Shown: piece after piece, positions 44,276 through 54,660 of the stretch | How the letters are laid out: each line of letters begins with the position of its first letter | Position numbering within the stretch: position 1 is the stretch's first letter | Assembly (NCBI GenBank): GCA_032716605.1 | Contig: CM064572.1 | Coordinates: forward strand, 43,858,703 to 43,922,702 | Origin: Paralithodes platypus | Lineage: Eukaryota > Arthropoda > Malacostraca > Decapoda > Lithodidae | Direction of reading: 5' to 3' | Length of the DNA stretch: 64,000 nucleotides | Program-made: the position numbers and the translations under genes | The notes under the pieces: model-generated | Told to the model about the DNA's origin: nothing | Seen by the model: the letters and a program-made list of their open reading frames with translations, nothing else | The model's database searches: none

Positions 44276-44308
44276 GAGGATACTCGATACTTGTGATCGA
44301 GAATCCTC
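44276..44308 (+). other. Conserved LTR hairpin, A1 5' LTR
   Basis: GAGGAT/ATCCTC outer stem, A/A mismatch, CTCGAT/ATCGAG inner stem, ACTTGTG loop. Preceded by GGGTCGCCAG and followed by AAGAGAGCACCCC, with AACGTAAT about 20 bases further on. GCTAGACT lies about 212 bases upstream. Confidence 0.85.
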
Positions 44309-45153
44309 AAGAGAGCACCCCTTCATATTAACGTAATCAGGCCGCACAGACCCAAGGTCCACACTAGGCTACGAGCTGCCTTGCTCCACCAGAATTCTGT
44401 ACCTTTGCGCTTCCCAGCTAGACTTTATTAACTGGGTAGACATTAGCTGGAATAGATCATATACTCTTTTATGCATACCCATTATTTCTACACAAGCATT
44501 TTGAGGTCTAGGTTGCTGTAGAGAGACACAACCAGCATAGACCGGTTTTGTTAATAGGAGTACTACTTTTTCGTGGTGAGCATTATTACTGTTGCACCGC
44601 TTATAATATTCTTGTGTCCAATAACATTATAGGTCCAGCCTTTTTGTGTATTTAGCCTACACGTGCATTGTCCTGCCTCCTGCTATTTTGTGGTTCCATT
44701 TCCGATACGTTCTTCTTAGTAGCATCCGACATTATTCAGAAGATTCCTTGTTCGGTGCTTGAGGACTTTACAACACTTTCTTTCATAAAGGAGTGACAGA
44801 TATTATTGATTAACGTAACGTTAAGTAAACCTTCTTCTTGTTTGCATTAGATCACTCTTGTGATTTAATTAAGTTAACTATATTTTCCTTGTGTACCATA
44901 ACTAAGCAACCATAATTATGTTATAGGTAATAGGCTGTTTCAGAGAACATCAGCCTATAGTAGAAGCACATAGATACTGAGAGTTAAGATACCCCGCTAT
45001 CGCAGATATAACTCTGGTGGGTATAATTATGTGTTCTTTGTTCGACGGGATTATATATCAGGGGTTGGATCTAGCGTTTCCGTTGTTGCATTTATGCCAG
45101 TCTAGTCCAATGTATAAGAGCCACTGATTTATACGAGACCCGATCGTAACAAA

Positions 45154-45171
45154 TGGCGACCTAGCTCAGGA
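45154..45171 (+). promoter_or_regulatory. Primer-binding site region, A1
   Basis: TGGCGACCTAGCTCAG starts two bases after the LTR end, identical to A2. The host tRNA is not identified. Confidence 0.6.
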
Positions 45172-45917
45172 TTTGGTGAACTGACATATAATTGCAGGTT
45201 ATTGTGCAGATTTTTCTCACAGTTTAGGCAGTGAACATTTGTTGATTTTGTGGAATATTTTTTTGAGGACATGCAAGAATTATTTTTTTAGCAAAGTAAT
45301 ATATCACTTAAGCGGTCTCCGAGAATTTTTTATTGTGAATATTGTGGTATAAGAGTTTGGGGTGCTTCTTTTTTGTGTATCAAAGTGAAAAATCTTCAGT
45401 GAGCATCATGTCTTATAGCGGATCAGTGCAGGATGAGGACACAGTACGTGATGTAGAAGCTGAGGAGCAGCAGCATGGGCAGGTTGTTAACTTGGTGAAC
45501 AGTGAGGAGGATGCAAGGAATTTTTTACAATGGCCTGTTACTTCCGACCGGTTGGTGGGTGTGAATCGGTACGGTCTCCAGTGCTTAGCCGCAGTTATCG
45601 GTCATGTATGTACTAGTGGCATGACCAAGGATGACCTGATGACGTGTGTGCTGGGTGGGGTGACTGGCGTACGAGGTAGGGTGATTGCTCAGAGCCCTTT
45701 GGCCGAGCCTCCCGTTCACTCGACTCCCAATCCTCCTATTGGAGTACCGACCCTGAGCACGCTTCCGCAGGTGGGTAGTGACTGGCAGGGTGGTTTGCCC
45801 CTGGGGGGATCACCGGGTATTTTTAACATCATTGCATCTCCTCCTCCTCAAGGTTTGACCCCGGAGATGCACTTTCAGCTAGAGATGGGAAAGATGCAAC
45901 ATCAGAGTCAACAGCAG

Positions 45918-46025
45918 AAAGAGCTAGCTAAGATAGAAGAGAGAAAAGAGCTAGCTAAGATAGAAGAGAGAAAAGAGCTAGCTAAGATAGAAGAGAGAAA
46001 TGAGCTAGCTAAGATAGAAGAGAGA
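45918..46025 (+). repeat. 27-bp coding minisatellite in gag
   Basis: Four in-frame units encoding KELAKIEER (one with Asn for Lys). A2 has about one unit at the same place, so the array expanded in the A1 lineage. It lengthens a coiled coil without breaking frame. Confidence 0.85.
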
Positions 46026-46611
46026 AAAGAGATGGCTAGGATGCAGCAACAGACGAGGGAAGCTGAGCTTAGGACTGAACTAGAATCTACAAGATACTGT
46101 GCCGACATGGATTTAGAGAAGTCTCGTGTTGAGACGACGGGACAGCGACTCGGTACTGGAAACCGTGCGCATGATCAGTCTCTGTCGCACCTTCTCAAAC
46201 TGGTCCCTGTATTTGACGAGTCTGGTGTCACAGAGTTTTTCAATAGATTTGAGAAGAAGTGCCGGGAGCATCAGTGGCCTGAAGTTAAGTGGGCGGCCCT
46301 TGTGTCCTCTAGACTCGTAGGTAAGGGGCTCAAGGCTTATGATGCACTGCCTTTGGAGTCCTGCGTTGTTTATGAGGAGCTCAAGGAGGCTGTCCTGCGG
46401 GCATATGAGCTACAACCCGAGACATATAGGTTAAAGTTCCGGGGTGTGACTAAGGGGCGAGACAGTACCTTCTTGGAGCACGCCCGGGACCTGTCCGACG
46501 CTATGGGAAACTGGCTCAGATCAGAGAAGACAAGTACGTTTGATGAGATGAAACAGTTGATGCTTCTAGAGCAGTTTTATAAGTGTACGGGCGGCGACTT
46601 GACTTTAAACC

Positions 46612-46844
46612 TTAACCCCTTGAGACTCATATGACGCAGAGGTTGCCAGATTAGCAATCAGAAATAGAGTTCTCTCACTTATAATTACCTCTCTAAAATT
46701 AGTTTTCTGCCCACAGCTAACTCAAAGACAACTGCAGAGGTTGAAGTAACTAAACTAAAGGTTTCTAAATACCCCTAATTGTAACAAAGGTTTTAAAGTA
46801 TCCCTAATAGGCTCAAAATTGCGTCATATGTCGGAGAGGGTTAA
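46612..46844. mobile_element. TTAA-2 MITE copy 2, inside gag of A1
   Basis: 233 bases bounded by TTAA, inverse orientation to 20458-20691. In A2 the same gag position has a single TTAA in the codons for NLKEK, i.e. an empty site. It introduces a stop at 46632-46634. Confidence 0.9.
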
Positions 46845-48579
46845 AGAGAAGAACCCAAGAACTCTCGTAGAAGCAGCAGAGATGGCTGATCTTCGGTTGT
46901 CACTAATTCGGGGGTGCGGCTCTGCACAGAGAAATGATGTAGGCGTTAAGGAGCGTTACCCTCCCCCTCCCCGGAATATGGACACACATAAATTTAAAAG
47001 CAATGACACCAAGACTGATCACAAACCTAGCACCGCCACGTTTAAGATGGGTCAGGGGAATTTTACACCTCAGTATAAGTCCAAGGGGAAATTTGAGTGT
47101 TATCACTGTCACAAAGAGGGGCACATGGCAAAAGCTTGTCCGAGCAGACCTCCCACGGCGGCTGTGTCATTGGCTCGCAGCATTGGGGTGTTCCAGAAGT
47201 CTTCTGTGTTTGCTGGAGGCATAAGATCAGAGGATGGAGCACCGCCAGTGAAGAAGGATCCGGAAGGCTCGAACCCTGTCCGCGATGCCTTTTGCGACCA
47301 TAGAGGGCATGGCTGCGTGAAGTGGGGGGGCAAGAAGCACGGGGTACAGCTTTTGCGTGACACAGGTGCCTCTCAGACACTCTTGAAGAATTTCACTGGT
47401 AGACCCATAAACGCGGTGCGGGTAGTTGTGGTGCAGGGAGTTAATGCAACTAGGTCATACCCGCTTGTTAGAATGGAGCTTGAAGTTGACGGTGTGACTC
47501 GCGAACTGGATGTGGGAATCGTGGAGAAATTGCCTGTTGGGTGCGTCGACTTCCTTCTCGGCAATGACTTTGCGGTGCCTGCTTCTAAGGTTTCACCCTT
47601 AGTCGTTGCCGAGGAGCCGGCCGACGTGAGTAGGGAGGAACAGGAGTGGGTTGAGAAGTGTCAGGTGCAACCAATGGTGTGTGTTGTAACCAGATCTCTC
47701 GCATCCATGGAGTCACAGCCTAACCAACAGTCTTCAAATAAGCGGAGGAACGGTCACGAGAAGGTGCTGAAAGCTGATACGGTGGAGAGTCTAGTACCAG
47801 CAGCGGTTCTCGGGGACTCAGTATTAGCACCGTTTTTAGAGTCTGGAGAAGCACCACCACCTGTCACTGAGAGTGTAGAGGCAGGGCTTAAAGAGACTCA
47901 GAGGCAGCAACGGTATACACGGAGAGACCAACGGGATGCAAAGTTCGATGTTGTGGGAGGGCATGAGTTGTTTCGCAAACACTTAGACAGGCTAGCTCCC
48001 TCAGATATTCGCAAATTGCAGCTAGAAGACCCGGAGGTTCTAAAGTGTAGTAACGGTGCTGTCGAACTCGAAGAGGACAGGGATGCAAAGTCTGGAGATT
48101 TTGTTTTCATTGATGGCACCTTGTATCGGCGATTCCAAGACCCGCAGAGAAGTTGGGAGGGTGGGTCAGGAGTGGTAGACCAGCTGGTCGTACCAAGGGT
48201 ATGCAGGGATAGCCTACTTAGGTTGGCTCATGATGTACCGCTGGCGGGACACTTGGGTGTCCGTAAGACGGTGGCGGCTTTGGGGAAACTGTTTTGGTGG
48301 CCTGGTTTGAGAGCACAAGTGGTGTCATGGGTGGCAATGTGCAGTGTGTGCCAAAAAGTCGGGAAACCTAACCAGGGCATCCCAAAGGCTCCGTTGCACC
48401 CAATTCCCGTCAGTGGGCCTCCCTTTAGTAAAGTAGTAGTCGACATGGTTGGCCCCCTCCCCCCCACAAGTGCCGGAAATAAATATCTCTTGACAGTCAT
48501 GGACGTAGCAACTCGGTACCCAGACGCATACCCGATGAGAAATGGTTTGGCGAAGACGGTGGTCCGTAACTTGCTATAA

Positions 48580-50193
48580 TACTTCTCTCGGTACGGATAC
48601 CCGCAAGAGATACAGTCAGACCAAGGATCGAATTTCACCTCCAACTTGTTCGTTCAGACAATGAAGCAGCACGGGATAGTCACTGTAGTGCCATCTGCTT
48701 ATCACCCAGAGAGTCAGGGGGTGTTAGAGAGGTGGCATTCCACTCTAAAAAGCATGCTTCGCTGCTATTGTCTTGAGAACGGCAAGGACTGGGATCTTGG
48801 CCTGCCGTATGTGTTATTCGCTGCACGAGAGGTACCTGGGGAGAGTTTGGGGTTTAGCCCTAATGAGCTTGTGTTTGGACACCGCGTCAGAGGGCCTCTC
48901 CACATGGTAAAGGAGATATGGGAAGGCACCGCTAAACCATGTTCTATGCTTAAGTATGTCCTTGAGAGTAGAGAACGAATGTTGCGTAGTCTGGAGTTGG
49001 CTGGCCGCAATCTGGTAGGCTCTCAGGCCCTCATGAAGGACAGGTACGACCACAAGGTGAAACTCAGGGAGTTTCACATGGGTCAGAGGTGTTGATGCTA
49101 CTTCCTCTTGTAGGTCACCCATTATCCGCAAAGTACGCTGGTCCTTATAGGGTAGCAGAGAAGCTCTCAGACTTAGATTACCTGGTGGCCACTCCAGACA
49201 GGCGTAAGAGGAATCAGTTATGTCATGTCAACCTGATGAAGGAGTATGTGAGGCACCCACCTGAGCCTCTCACTGTCCCCGTGATGACTTTCAGCAGTCA
49301 AGGTGGAGAAGGAGAACGGGACAGTCATGCGCAGGTGGATGACAACTGGGATTATCATGTTTCTGCAGATCAGTGGGCGGGAAACACGAGACAGGCGGCT
49401 CATGAGGCTTTGCAACACCTACCTGAGCAACATCGTGTGGCTGTCGAACGCCTATTTTGTTTATACCCTACTGTATTTGCGGAACACCCAGGCCTCACTA
49501 CTCAGGAGGTGCACGACGTTGACATCGGAGACCACCCACCCTTCAAATCAGTGCCCTATAGGGTGCCCCCTATTAAACTTCCGGCCCTCCGGGCGGAGTT
49601 GGAGTATATGTTGCAACAGGGACTGATCGAGAAGGGGGCGGTAAAGTGGACATCTCCCGTAACGCTGCAACCTAAGCCGGATGGCAAGGTGCGCTTCTGT
49701 GTTGATTACCGCAGGCTAAACGGCTTGACTCCCACCAACCCATATCCTCTTCCCCGGGTCGATGACTGTGTATACAAGATTCGCAGGGCCAAGTTCTTGA
49801 CCAAGGTGGACCTGGTAAAAGGTTACTGGCAGGTGCCTTTGTCTGAACGGGCGAAAGAGGTGTGTGGTTTTGTGGTGGATGGTGCTACATATCGTTGTAA
49901 TGTCATGCCGTACGGTCTAAAGAACGCACCAGCGACCTTCCAAAGCTTGATGAACGAGTTAGTGGCTGACATTCCGAACTGTACTGTGTACCTGGACGAC
50001 GTCATTATCTACGATGACGATTTCAAGAGCCACTGTGAACATGTAGAATCCCTATTTAAGAAATTAAGCAAGGCAAACTTGGTGGTCAACCTGGGAAAGT
50101 GTGATTTTGTGCGGGCTACCGTGCAGTATCTGGGGTTCATGGTGGGTTTGGGCCAGGTGTGCCCCCCACAGAACAAGATATTGGCTATTAACC
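48580..50193 (+). pseudogene. Family A integrase core and reverse transcriptase (A1)
   Basis: Continues after the stop: second catalytic Asp SDQGSNF (about 48615-48640), Glu in GVLERWH (about 48718-48740), GPYRVAEKLSDLDYLV (about 49138-49185, GPY-type C-terminus of integrase), a linker, then RT: EHPGLTTQEVHDVD, SPVTLQPKPDGKVRFCVDYR (about 49650-49710), KVDLVKGYWQVPL (about 49802), catalytic YLDDVIIY (49988-50011). A 1-base deletion near 49087 shifts frame. At 50193 family B interrupts the RT-RNase H junction; the frame resumes at 59541. Confidence 0.9.
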
Positions 50194-50628
50194 TGTGACG
50201 CATGTCCAGTGTGAGCATGCTGTACAGAACGCCTAGTCATGCCCCACTCTCGCTAGGATCGTCAGGGCAGAAACTTTGGCTGTAGTCTATGTAGAGTTTC
50301 CTAACTTAGTTCATGTGAGCCGTTGTACTATATGTAATATGAATATGTATTTTGCTTTCATCTGAGTCAACGAGTTCTATTTTATATCATTAGTTATAAG
50401 TATTGTGGGTAAAACTTATTTGTAATGATGGGAGAAGCGGCAGCCACAGTTGGGGGTCAGTGGGTGCGCCATGCGGGAGGTGGGCCTAACTCACTAGCAC
50501 TCCCCCCATCCCCCCTCCCCTCAGTGCTAGGAAAGCCTTTGTGTATCCCAGAGGAGAGAGAGAAATTACGTAATGATTGTCAGTGGGCGGTCCTTAGTAG
50601 TTCACGTTGGGCTCACTAGAGGGCCGAG

Positions 50629-50636
50629 TATAAAAA
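50629..50636 (+). promoter_or_regulatory. TATA box, family B 5' LTR
   Basis: TATAAAAA followed by GGGAAGTC, about 435 bases into the LTR. Likely the RNA polymerase II promoter; transcription would then start about 25-30 bases on, making U3 about 465 bases. Confidence 0.65.
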
Positions 50637-51183
50637 GGGAAGTCTAGCCATTTTTTGATCAGAACTCATTAGGCTGAGCGACTTCTCATTTCCCTTGCTA
50701 ACTATATATATTCTTCTGACTGATGTGAACTTTCTCTACTACCTTACATTCTTATCTCCTCTTTTCCCTACCCTTTTTAACTTCCATGGTCCCGTTGGTG
50801 CAGAGCTAGTCAGCCAACGTATTATCGCTTGAGTTCTCACGAGATAATGCCTATTAGATAGCCTATTTTGGAAGGGTTAACTTAGAATAGGATTGATTTA
50901 TATTTGTTGCACTTGTATATGCATTTCCCTGTGTGTTATTATTATTATTCCTGTTTTCTGCTAGTCTAGGTAATGCTAGACTGGGGTAAGGCTTTTCTGT
51001 GTTACGAGTTGTTGTTTGATGCAGTGGTTAAGCGATAAACCTGCATACTCGTTTCGGTTCAGTGAAGCCTAGGTTGTCTTCGCGGCTGACTGTGTTGAGT
51101 TAATAATTTACAGTGCGTGAGGGCAAGAGCCTAACCACCCTGTATTTTATTAACAGTTTGTTTTTACTTTGTCAAGGAGCCGG

Positions 51184-51216
51184 GAGAAAACCAGATACAA
51201 GGGATCTGGATTTCTC
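51184..51216 (+). other. Conserved LTR hairpin, family B 5' LTR
   Basis: GAGAAA/TTTCTC outer stem, A/A mismatch, CCAGAT/ATCTGG inner stem, 7-base loop ACAAGGG. GCTAGACT lies about 210 bases upstream, as in families A and C. AACGTAAT follows at about 51238. Confidence 0.85.
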
Positions 51217-52244
51217 AAAGTGCACTTGTTAGTTTTAACGTAATACTTTAAACAGTTGTGAGGCCTTCGCTAGGCTACGAGCCGTTTTTGCTCAGTCACT
51301 GCTACCTTTTGCCCACAGTACCCCAGCTAGACTTTACTCGATTAGTAGATACAGAATAGTATTGAAGCTTTCCTTATGTATGATATTGTTTATGCACTAT
51401 TGATTTCATGTGTTGCAACGCTTGGCTACTTTAGTGATTAGTGGCCCACGAGCACAATCCGAGTAGGCTATTGCCGTTGCATTTGCGGAGTACTTCTTTT
51501 TAATGTTTGCCATTTACTATTGCATCTTCTTTTAATTATTCTTATGCCAATTTAACCTTTAATAGTATTTAATTGCCTGTGTTTTGCTTATTGAATTACT
51601 GTTCAAAATCCGATACCTACTTCTTACGAGCATCCGAGAAGCATCTAACTTTTTTCAGAAGATTCCTTGCTCGATGCTTAAGGACTATTAATTAACGTAA
51701 CGTAATAGTGCCGAAGTAGAGGTGGAGGACTTCTTAAGTTCTTAAGGGTGGATTACTTCGGCTTCGGCCAACTATTCTTTGGTGTTGTTGTTTCTTACTT
51801 CTTTGTTTGATTGTTGACCAGACTAGAGAATTCCTGTCTCTTTATTACTGTTCGGTTTTTCTTGTATACCCGAGCAGTCTACTGTATTGGTGGTGTTTTT
51901 GTCGCTGACAGTACTCAGGGTTGGATCGTGTGTTTCCGTTGTTCGGCAGCGGCGACGTACTCTTTGGTGTTGGCCCTCTTTCCGTTGTGGCGACAGTGCC
52001 TGTAGGATTAGTCCGATTTGCCAGTAATTGTGTGCAGAGTTGAAGTTAGTATTGTGTTTTTTGTTGAACAGTATATTATTTTTTGTTTGTTTTGAGAGTT
52101 TGTATTGTAACAATGTTTATTGAACAATATAAATTTTTAAGAGACAGTTGTTTGGTATCGTGCATATAGAATAGGTGCAATTAGTAATTAGTGCCACTTT
52201 TAAGGAATTTAACACTTTTGTCGAGATTTTTTGTGGACTTCAGT

Positions 52245-53980
52245 ATGTCGTGCATTAGCACTGACGATGAGCGAGAGATGCCATTTGAAGGTGTGCCGTT
52301 AGTAACCAGTGAGGAGGATGCTAGAGTTTTTGTGAGTAAGCGGTACCACGTGACGGAGGAGAGGCTGACTGGGGTGGATGTTTGTGGCTTGCACCTGATA
52401 GGCAAGGTTTTGGGCATTTCCAATGTAGTAGGGATGTCCAAGGGGGATGATTTCCTGGGTGTTGCGTGGGCGAAATGGGGTTTCGGAGGAGAGGGCGTTT
52501 GGGGGGGTTCCTCCCCAGATCCCCTCTCACTCGACTCCCACAGTGCCGTCCACTCAGTTACCGGAGGTTAGCACTCTCCCACAGAGGGATGAGAATTGGC
52601 AGATTGGAGTGCCCTCGGGTGGTGCACATGGTGGTTCCCCAGTTTTTGCCCCCCCTCCTTCAGTAGTGGCAGCTCCCTCTTCCTGCTTGTCTCCAGATAT
52701 GGTATTTAGACTTGAGCTTGCTAAGATTGAGGCTAGGAAGCAGGAGAATGAGACCAGGAGGCAGGAGATTGAGGTTAGGAGGCATGAGGCTGAGCTTAGG
52801 TACGACTCGGAGAAATATTGTGCTAAATTGGATTTAGATAAGACTCGTGCAGAGTCGACAGGGACTCGGATGGGCCGTGAGGGCCAAATAAGAGAACAGT
52901 CCTTGGCCCAATTAGTCAAATTGGTGCCGGTATTTAGTGAAACTGAAGTCACAGAATTTTTTAATCGTTTTGAGGAGTGTAGGGAGCATAATTGGCCTGA
53001 AGAGAAGTGGGCAGCTCTAGTCTCCTCAAGACTTACGGGTATTATGATGCACTGCCTTTAGAGTCTTGCATTGACTACCCAGAATTGAAGAGAGCTGTCC
53101 TACGGGCATACGAGTTGCAACCGGAAACATATCGATTGAAGTTTCGGGGTGTTACAAAGACTAGGGAGGCGACCTTTCTTGAACATGCCCGGGACTTAAA
53201 AGATGCACTTAAAAACTGGACACGTTCTGAGAAAGCTGAGACGGCCGAACAGTTGACTGAGCTGTTTCTGCTCGAGCAGTTTTATAAGTGTACTGGTGCA
53301 GAAATGACTTTAACTATTAAAGAAAAGAACCCAAAAACTCTACAGGAGGCAGCTGAGATGGCTGACATCCGGCTATCACTAATTCGTGGGTGCGGGTCTG
53401 CCCAGCGTAGTGAGGCAGGTAACAAGGGGCGTGACGCCCCACCCCCCCGAGTTAGTGATATACCTTATGCAAACAAGTACAAGAGCCATGATACCAAGAC
53501 TGACCACAAGACTAGCACCGTCCCATTTAAGAAGGGGCCGCGCCCTTCCCAGTACCAAGGGAAGCCCAAAGGGGAGTTGGAGTGTTATCAATGTCATAAA
53601 AAGGGGCACTTTGCAAGAGTCTGTCCTAGCAAAACACCTACAGCAGCTGTGTCTTTGGCCTGCAACATTGGTGTGTCTCCGAAATCATCTGAGTTTGCCC
53701 GGGGCAGTTCGTCAGAGGCTGAGGCACAGCCAATGCAGAAGGACCTGGGAGGCTCGAACCCTGCTCAGGATGTTTTTTGCGACCATAGAGGGCGGGGTTG
53801 CGTGATGTGGGCGGGGCGCAAGCATGGAGTAGAGGTCTTGCGTGATACAGGTGCTTCCCAGACTCTGATGAAAAACTTGACTCGCTACCCTATAAACGCG
53901 GCTCGGGTGGTAGTGGTGCAGGGTATTAATGCAACTCGGTCATACCCGCTGGTGCGGTTGGAGTTGGAGGTGGATGGTGT
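52245..53980 (+). pseudogene. Family B Gag and protease (broken)
   Basis: ATG at 52245 (MSCISTDDERE). Frames 52245-52571, 52447-53061 and 53007-54086 give: N-terminal acidic region, Pro-rich segment, Glu/Arg-rich coiled coil (LAKIEARKQENETRRQE, about 52715-52770), capsid with FFNRFEECREHNWPEEKW, SCAN-like region (ETYRLKFRG to LLEQFYKCTGAE, about 53125-53305), PKTLQEAAEMAD, CCHC knuckle CYQCHKKGHFARVC (about 53582-53623) and protease LRDTGASQTL (about 53841-53870). Frameshifts near 52480, 53036 and 53985. Confidence 0.85.
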
Positions 53981-53989
53981 GTACGTGAA

Positions 53990-54550
53990 TTGGATGTCGG
54001 GATTGTGGAGAAACTGCCAGGGGAGGGCGTCGACCTTCTTCTCGGCAACGACTTTGCAATGCCCGCTTCTGAGGTTCTACCCTTAGTCGTTGCCGAGAGG
54101 CCGGCCGACGTGAGTAGGGAAGAGCAAGAGTGGGTCGAGCGGTGCCAGACACAACCCATGGCGTGTGTTGTCACCCGAGCTCGGGCAGCTAAAGTGTCAC
54201 AGCCTAGTCCTCCGTCTTCAGACCAGCGGAGGAACGATCAACAGGAGGAGGCTAAAGCTGGAGTTGGTTTTAAGAGTTTTGACTCGGCGGCTCTCCTGGG
54301 TGATTCAGTATTAGCACCATTACTTAATTCTGGAGTAGCCCCTGGGCCTGTCATCGAGAGTGACGAGGCTGGGCATGACGAGTCTCCACGACAGCAACGT
54401 TATGTACATCGAGAGAGACAGAGGGAGCAGCCCAGTATCGGGGAAGGTCATGCATTGCTCCGGAAGCAGTTAGATCGCTTGGCACCCTCAGATATACGTC
54501 GGTTGCAACTAGAGGACCCTGAGCTCCAACGTGTGCTAATGGAGCTGTAG
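53990..54550 (+). pseudogene. Family B protease C-terminal part and linker
   Basis: LLGNDFAM (about 54038-54061) is the conserved C-terminal protease block, followed by a long acidic linker to DRLAPSDIRRLQLEDPE. A frameshift near 54530 separates it from integrase. The same linker in family A is about the same length. Confidence 0.75.
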
Positions 54551-54660
54551 AGCTCGACGAGGACGGCGATGCACAGCCAGGAGATTTTTTTTATTTAGAA
54601 GGCATCCTCTATAGGCGTTTTCAGACCCTAAACGTAGTTGGCACAAAGGGGTCCGGAGTA

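Larger units (their letters stand above)
43332..45151 (+). repeat. Family A 5' LTR of A1
   Basis: 1820 bases, TGTGACG to CGTAACA. It contains a GA run (about 43556-43577), the GCTAGACT motif (44063-44070), the hairpin (44276-44308) and a palindromic TTAACGTAACGTTAA (44815-44829). I see no clear TATA box. Confidence 0.95.
45408..48579 (+). pseudogene. Family A Gag, protease and integrase N-terminal half (A1)
   Basis: Start chosen at the ATG at 45408 (MSYSGSVQDED), which matches the A2 start; the frame is open a little further upstream. Order: acidic N-terminus, Pro-rich stretch, a coiled coil containing four 9-residue repeats KELAKIEER (45918-46025), capsid with SCAN-like region (about 46370-46610), MITE, rest of capsid (PRTLVEAAEMAD), CCHC knuckle CYHCHKEGHMAKAC (47098-47139), protease DTGA (47359-47370), an acidic linker, then integrase HHCC (about 48220-48355) and first catalytic Asp (VDMVG, about 48440). 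Stop TAA at 48577-48579 replaces a Leu codon of A2. Gag and Pol are one frame. Confidence 0.9.
50194..51987 (+). repeat. Family B 5' LTR (3' terminus altered)
   Basis: Matches the 3' LTR closely up to about 51845, including TATA box and hairpin. After that the two differ by short deletions and replacements, and the CGTAACA terminus is missing. TGGCGACAGTGCCTG at 51988 could be the primer-binding site, so the LTR is ended just before it. Confidence 0.75.
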
